Source: UBA6215 sp964484255 (GTDB lineage Bacteria > Omnitrophota > Gorgyraeia > Pluralincolimonadales > Pluralincolimonadaceae). From it: a stretch of DNA of 32,195 nucleotides. Numbering within the stretch: the first letter of the stretch is position 1; the number at the start of each line of letters is the position of its first letter. Below, piece after piece: positions 32,001-32,195 of this stretch. The stretch is from assembly GCA_964484255.1 (NCBI GenBank), contig CAZAEH010000016.1:1-32195 (forward strand), read 5' to 3'. The notes beneath the pieces are model-generated. The model did not search any database, was not told the DNA's origin, and saw nothing but the letters and a program-made list of their open reading frames with translations. The position numbers and the translations under genes are program-made.

Positions 32001-32195
32001 CCGATATAGACAGCTACCAGGGTACTTTATACGCGGGCTATATCGACGGAGAGAAGCCTTACTATCTGGATGGTTCCTTTTCCTTTGCGTACAATAAATA
32101 CGACGGTGCCAGGCACATAGCTGCAGGTAATACGATGTTTATCGCCGACTCCGACTACGACGGCCAGCAGTACTCGGTCATGTTCGACGGCGGCT
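29039..32195 (+). CDS. Autotransporter (type V secretion), 3' truncated
   Basis: From ATG 29039 the frame stays open to the window end, 1052 codons without a stop. Residues 1-33 form a signal peptide ending AANA. The mature start GTFDVSNTADSGAGSIRQAV is typical of such passengers. Three TGTGSTWTN repeats (type named T5SS/PEP-CTERM-associated) lie in about residues 170-290. Autotransporter-associated beta-strand repeats follow (LSGNNTYTGSTSIQAGTIKL, LTGANTYSGDTTINNGTLRV). From about residue 925, GAEAWARGFGEYVKQ...GYRATVWGTALGGD begins the beta-barrel that anchors in the outer membrane. The passenger is acidic-polar and beta-helical, so it is probably surface-displayed. The end of the barrel is beyond the window. 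Function of the passenger is unknown. Confidence 0.92.
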   Translation, partial: MKAQTKTSALAGRIGLLFGFTVVFSTFVAAANAGTFDVSNTADSGAGSIRQAVTDLNTSATSGTIAFGSGAEGTITLESALSTLNYETIFDTSDYNITLSGYSGATAADVWFKFDTEGSGTFTFDNCDWSVGGGLVVGDNHNGDLVISNGSVFSTAYTAYIGGNSGSSGAVTVTGTGSTWTNSEDIYVGSGSTGTLYISDGADVTSRSGILAGYSGGDGTVTVTGTGSTWTNTNGLTVGKEGPGVMNIVDGGVVTDAWSDVGYNNVGEVYVDGTGSTWTNTGDLNIGKTYDGFLTISDGGVVTCDHGYVAKDAGSHGAIYLGDTGSSFTAGSDLSVGDSGTAELVVYDGATVTVNSGAGTITLGKNADSEGLLVVGSGGSGTSGTIDAAEVTGGSGTANVVFGQTDDFTFSPVISGSISVQQKGTGTTTLSGNNTYTGSTSIQAGTIKLGNDSALGTQDEGTSVDDGASLDLNGHDLYSASEDEPLTIAGSGTSGEGALFNSAAGMSTYSGSITLTAASTIGVTDAAGSMFIYRDINTGVAGYDITFDGDGDFLLVNTLTGKITGNGNVIKNGSGEILLYMTGDDYTGTTLINDGKFTLGASEVIPDTSAVTIASGAELDLNGKDENIGSLAGDGNVINRSTACTLTAGHDNTSTTFNGVISDGTGATSFTKEGTGILTLTGANTYSGDTTINNGTLRVENANAVGTGALTNDAALDVGSTGLTVNGVYSQNAGSSLALVASSASNYGNISSASNAVVDAGSSVNVTVAGFLPNNSRLKIIDGAGGAGVNTPGTVTSNNSRLRFSTVSSDGDLFLVVDRTAAGFASVSSNPNIRAVGATLDGITSPTGDMLTLLNALELMDDSSVASDLGTFSPVVDSGVIATSTTSLNQFIGTSSARLSDLFAQAREAGETGISAGSEGLSGAEAWARGFGEYVKQKPRGFSNGYRATVWGTALGGDMPAFNNRLRLGLSGGYAATDINSKDNSGTTDIDSYQGTLYAGYIDGEKPYYLDGSFSFAYNKYDGARHIAAGNTMFIADSDYDGQQYSVMFDGG
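29547..29879 (+). repeat. Near-identical DNA repeats in the autotransporter passenger
   Basis: A 39-base stretch at 29547-29585 recurs exactly at 29697-29735, 150 bases (50 codons) later. The last 25 bases of it recur at 29855-29879, 144 bases (48 codons) from the second copy. All encode the GTGSTWTN motif in frame. The surrounding sequence is less similar. Confidence 0.85.

Overview
The window looks like one stretch of a scaffold from an uncultivated diderm (Gram-negative) bacterium. It carries lipid A synthesis (lpxB), a type V autotransporter and exported proteins. A 10-base run of Ns marks a scaffolding join. Ile ATA and Arg AGG codons are heavily used throughout. The gene set and style recall Candidatus Omnitrophota-like candidate phyla, but that placement is an inference from memory and not proven here.

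Region 1 (1-3942) is a compact forward run: the 3' part of purN, a phosphohexomutase, enolase, a short FtsB/DivIC-like division protein and an S1-domain RNA-binding protein. An initiator tRNA-fMet follows (4034-4110), with its own strong promoter and a clean intrinsic terminator. Region 2 (4169-6237) holds two exported proteins: an eight-repeat ankyrin protein, and an uncharacterised protein with an N-terminal TPR-like segment and a cysteine-containing C-terminal domain.

Region 3 (about 6255-21044) is a very tight operon behind a near-consensus promoter whose 17-bp spacer is a perfect palindrome. It encodes purB, purC, a purL carrying two fused PurS domains, purQ, purF, purM, purD and purE. 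It continues without a break into tsaC, a YwlE-like phosphatase, rpiB, glyA, a dCMP deaminase, nrdR and a short AmmeMemoRadiSam-type radical SAM enzyme. Most junctions are 4-25 bp overlaps. The genes fit together: PurF/D/L/Q/M/E/C/B carry out most steps from PRPP to AICAR, GlyA supplies one-carbon units and glycine, RpiB supplies ribose-5-phosphate, and dCMP deaminase and NrdR belong to deoxynucleotide supply. PurH and PurK are not in the window; PurN lies about 6 kb upstream.

Region 4 (21045-26833) begins with a stretch of dyad symmetries and a terminator. It then encodes a glutamate-synthase-like FMN protein, a REP-like hairpin, a LarA-family protein lacking two of the known catalytic or cofactor residues, and a large fused FAD/Fe-S 2-hydroxyacid dehydrogenase. 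That last gene is split only by the assembly gap: a 7-base overlap across the Ns restores one continuous 912-residue frame.

Region 5 (26830-28903) is on the minus strand: a Gfo/Idh/MocA oxidoreductase followed by lpxB. lpxB converges on the dehydrogenase with shared stop codons. Region 6 (29039-end) is a long autotransporter gene reading forward and running off the window. It has a signal peptide, repeat-rich passenger and the start of the beta-barrel; antisense open frames across it are shadows.
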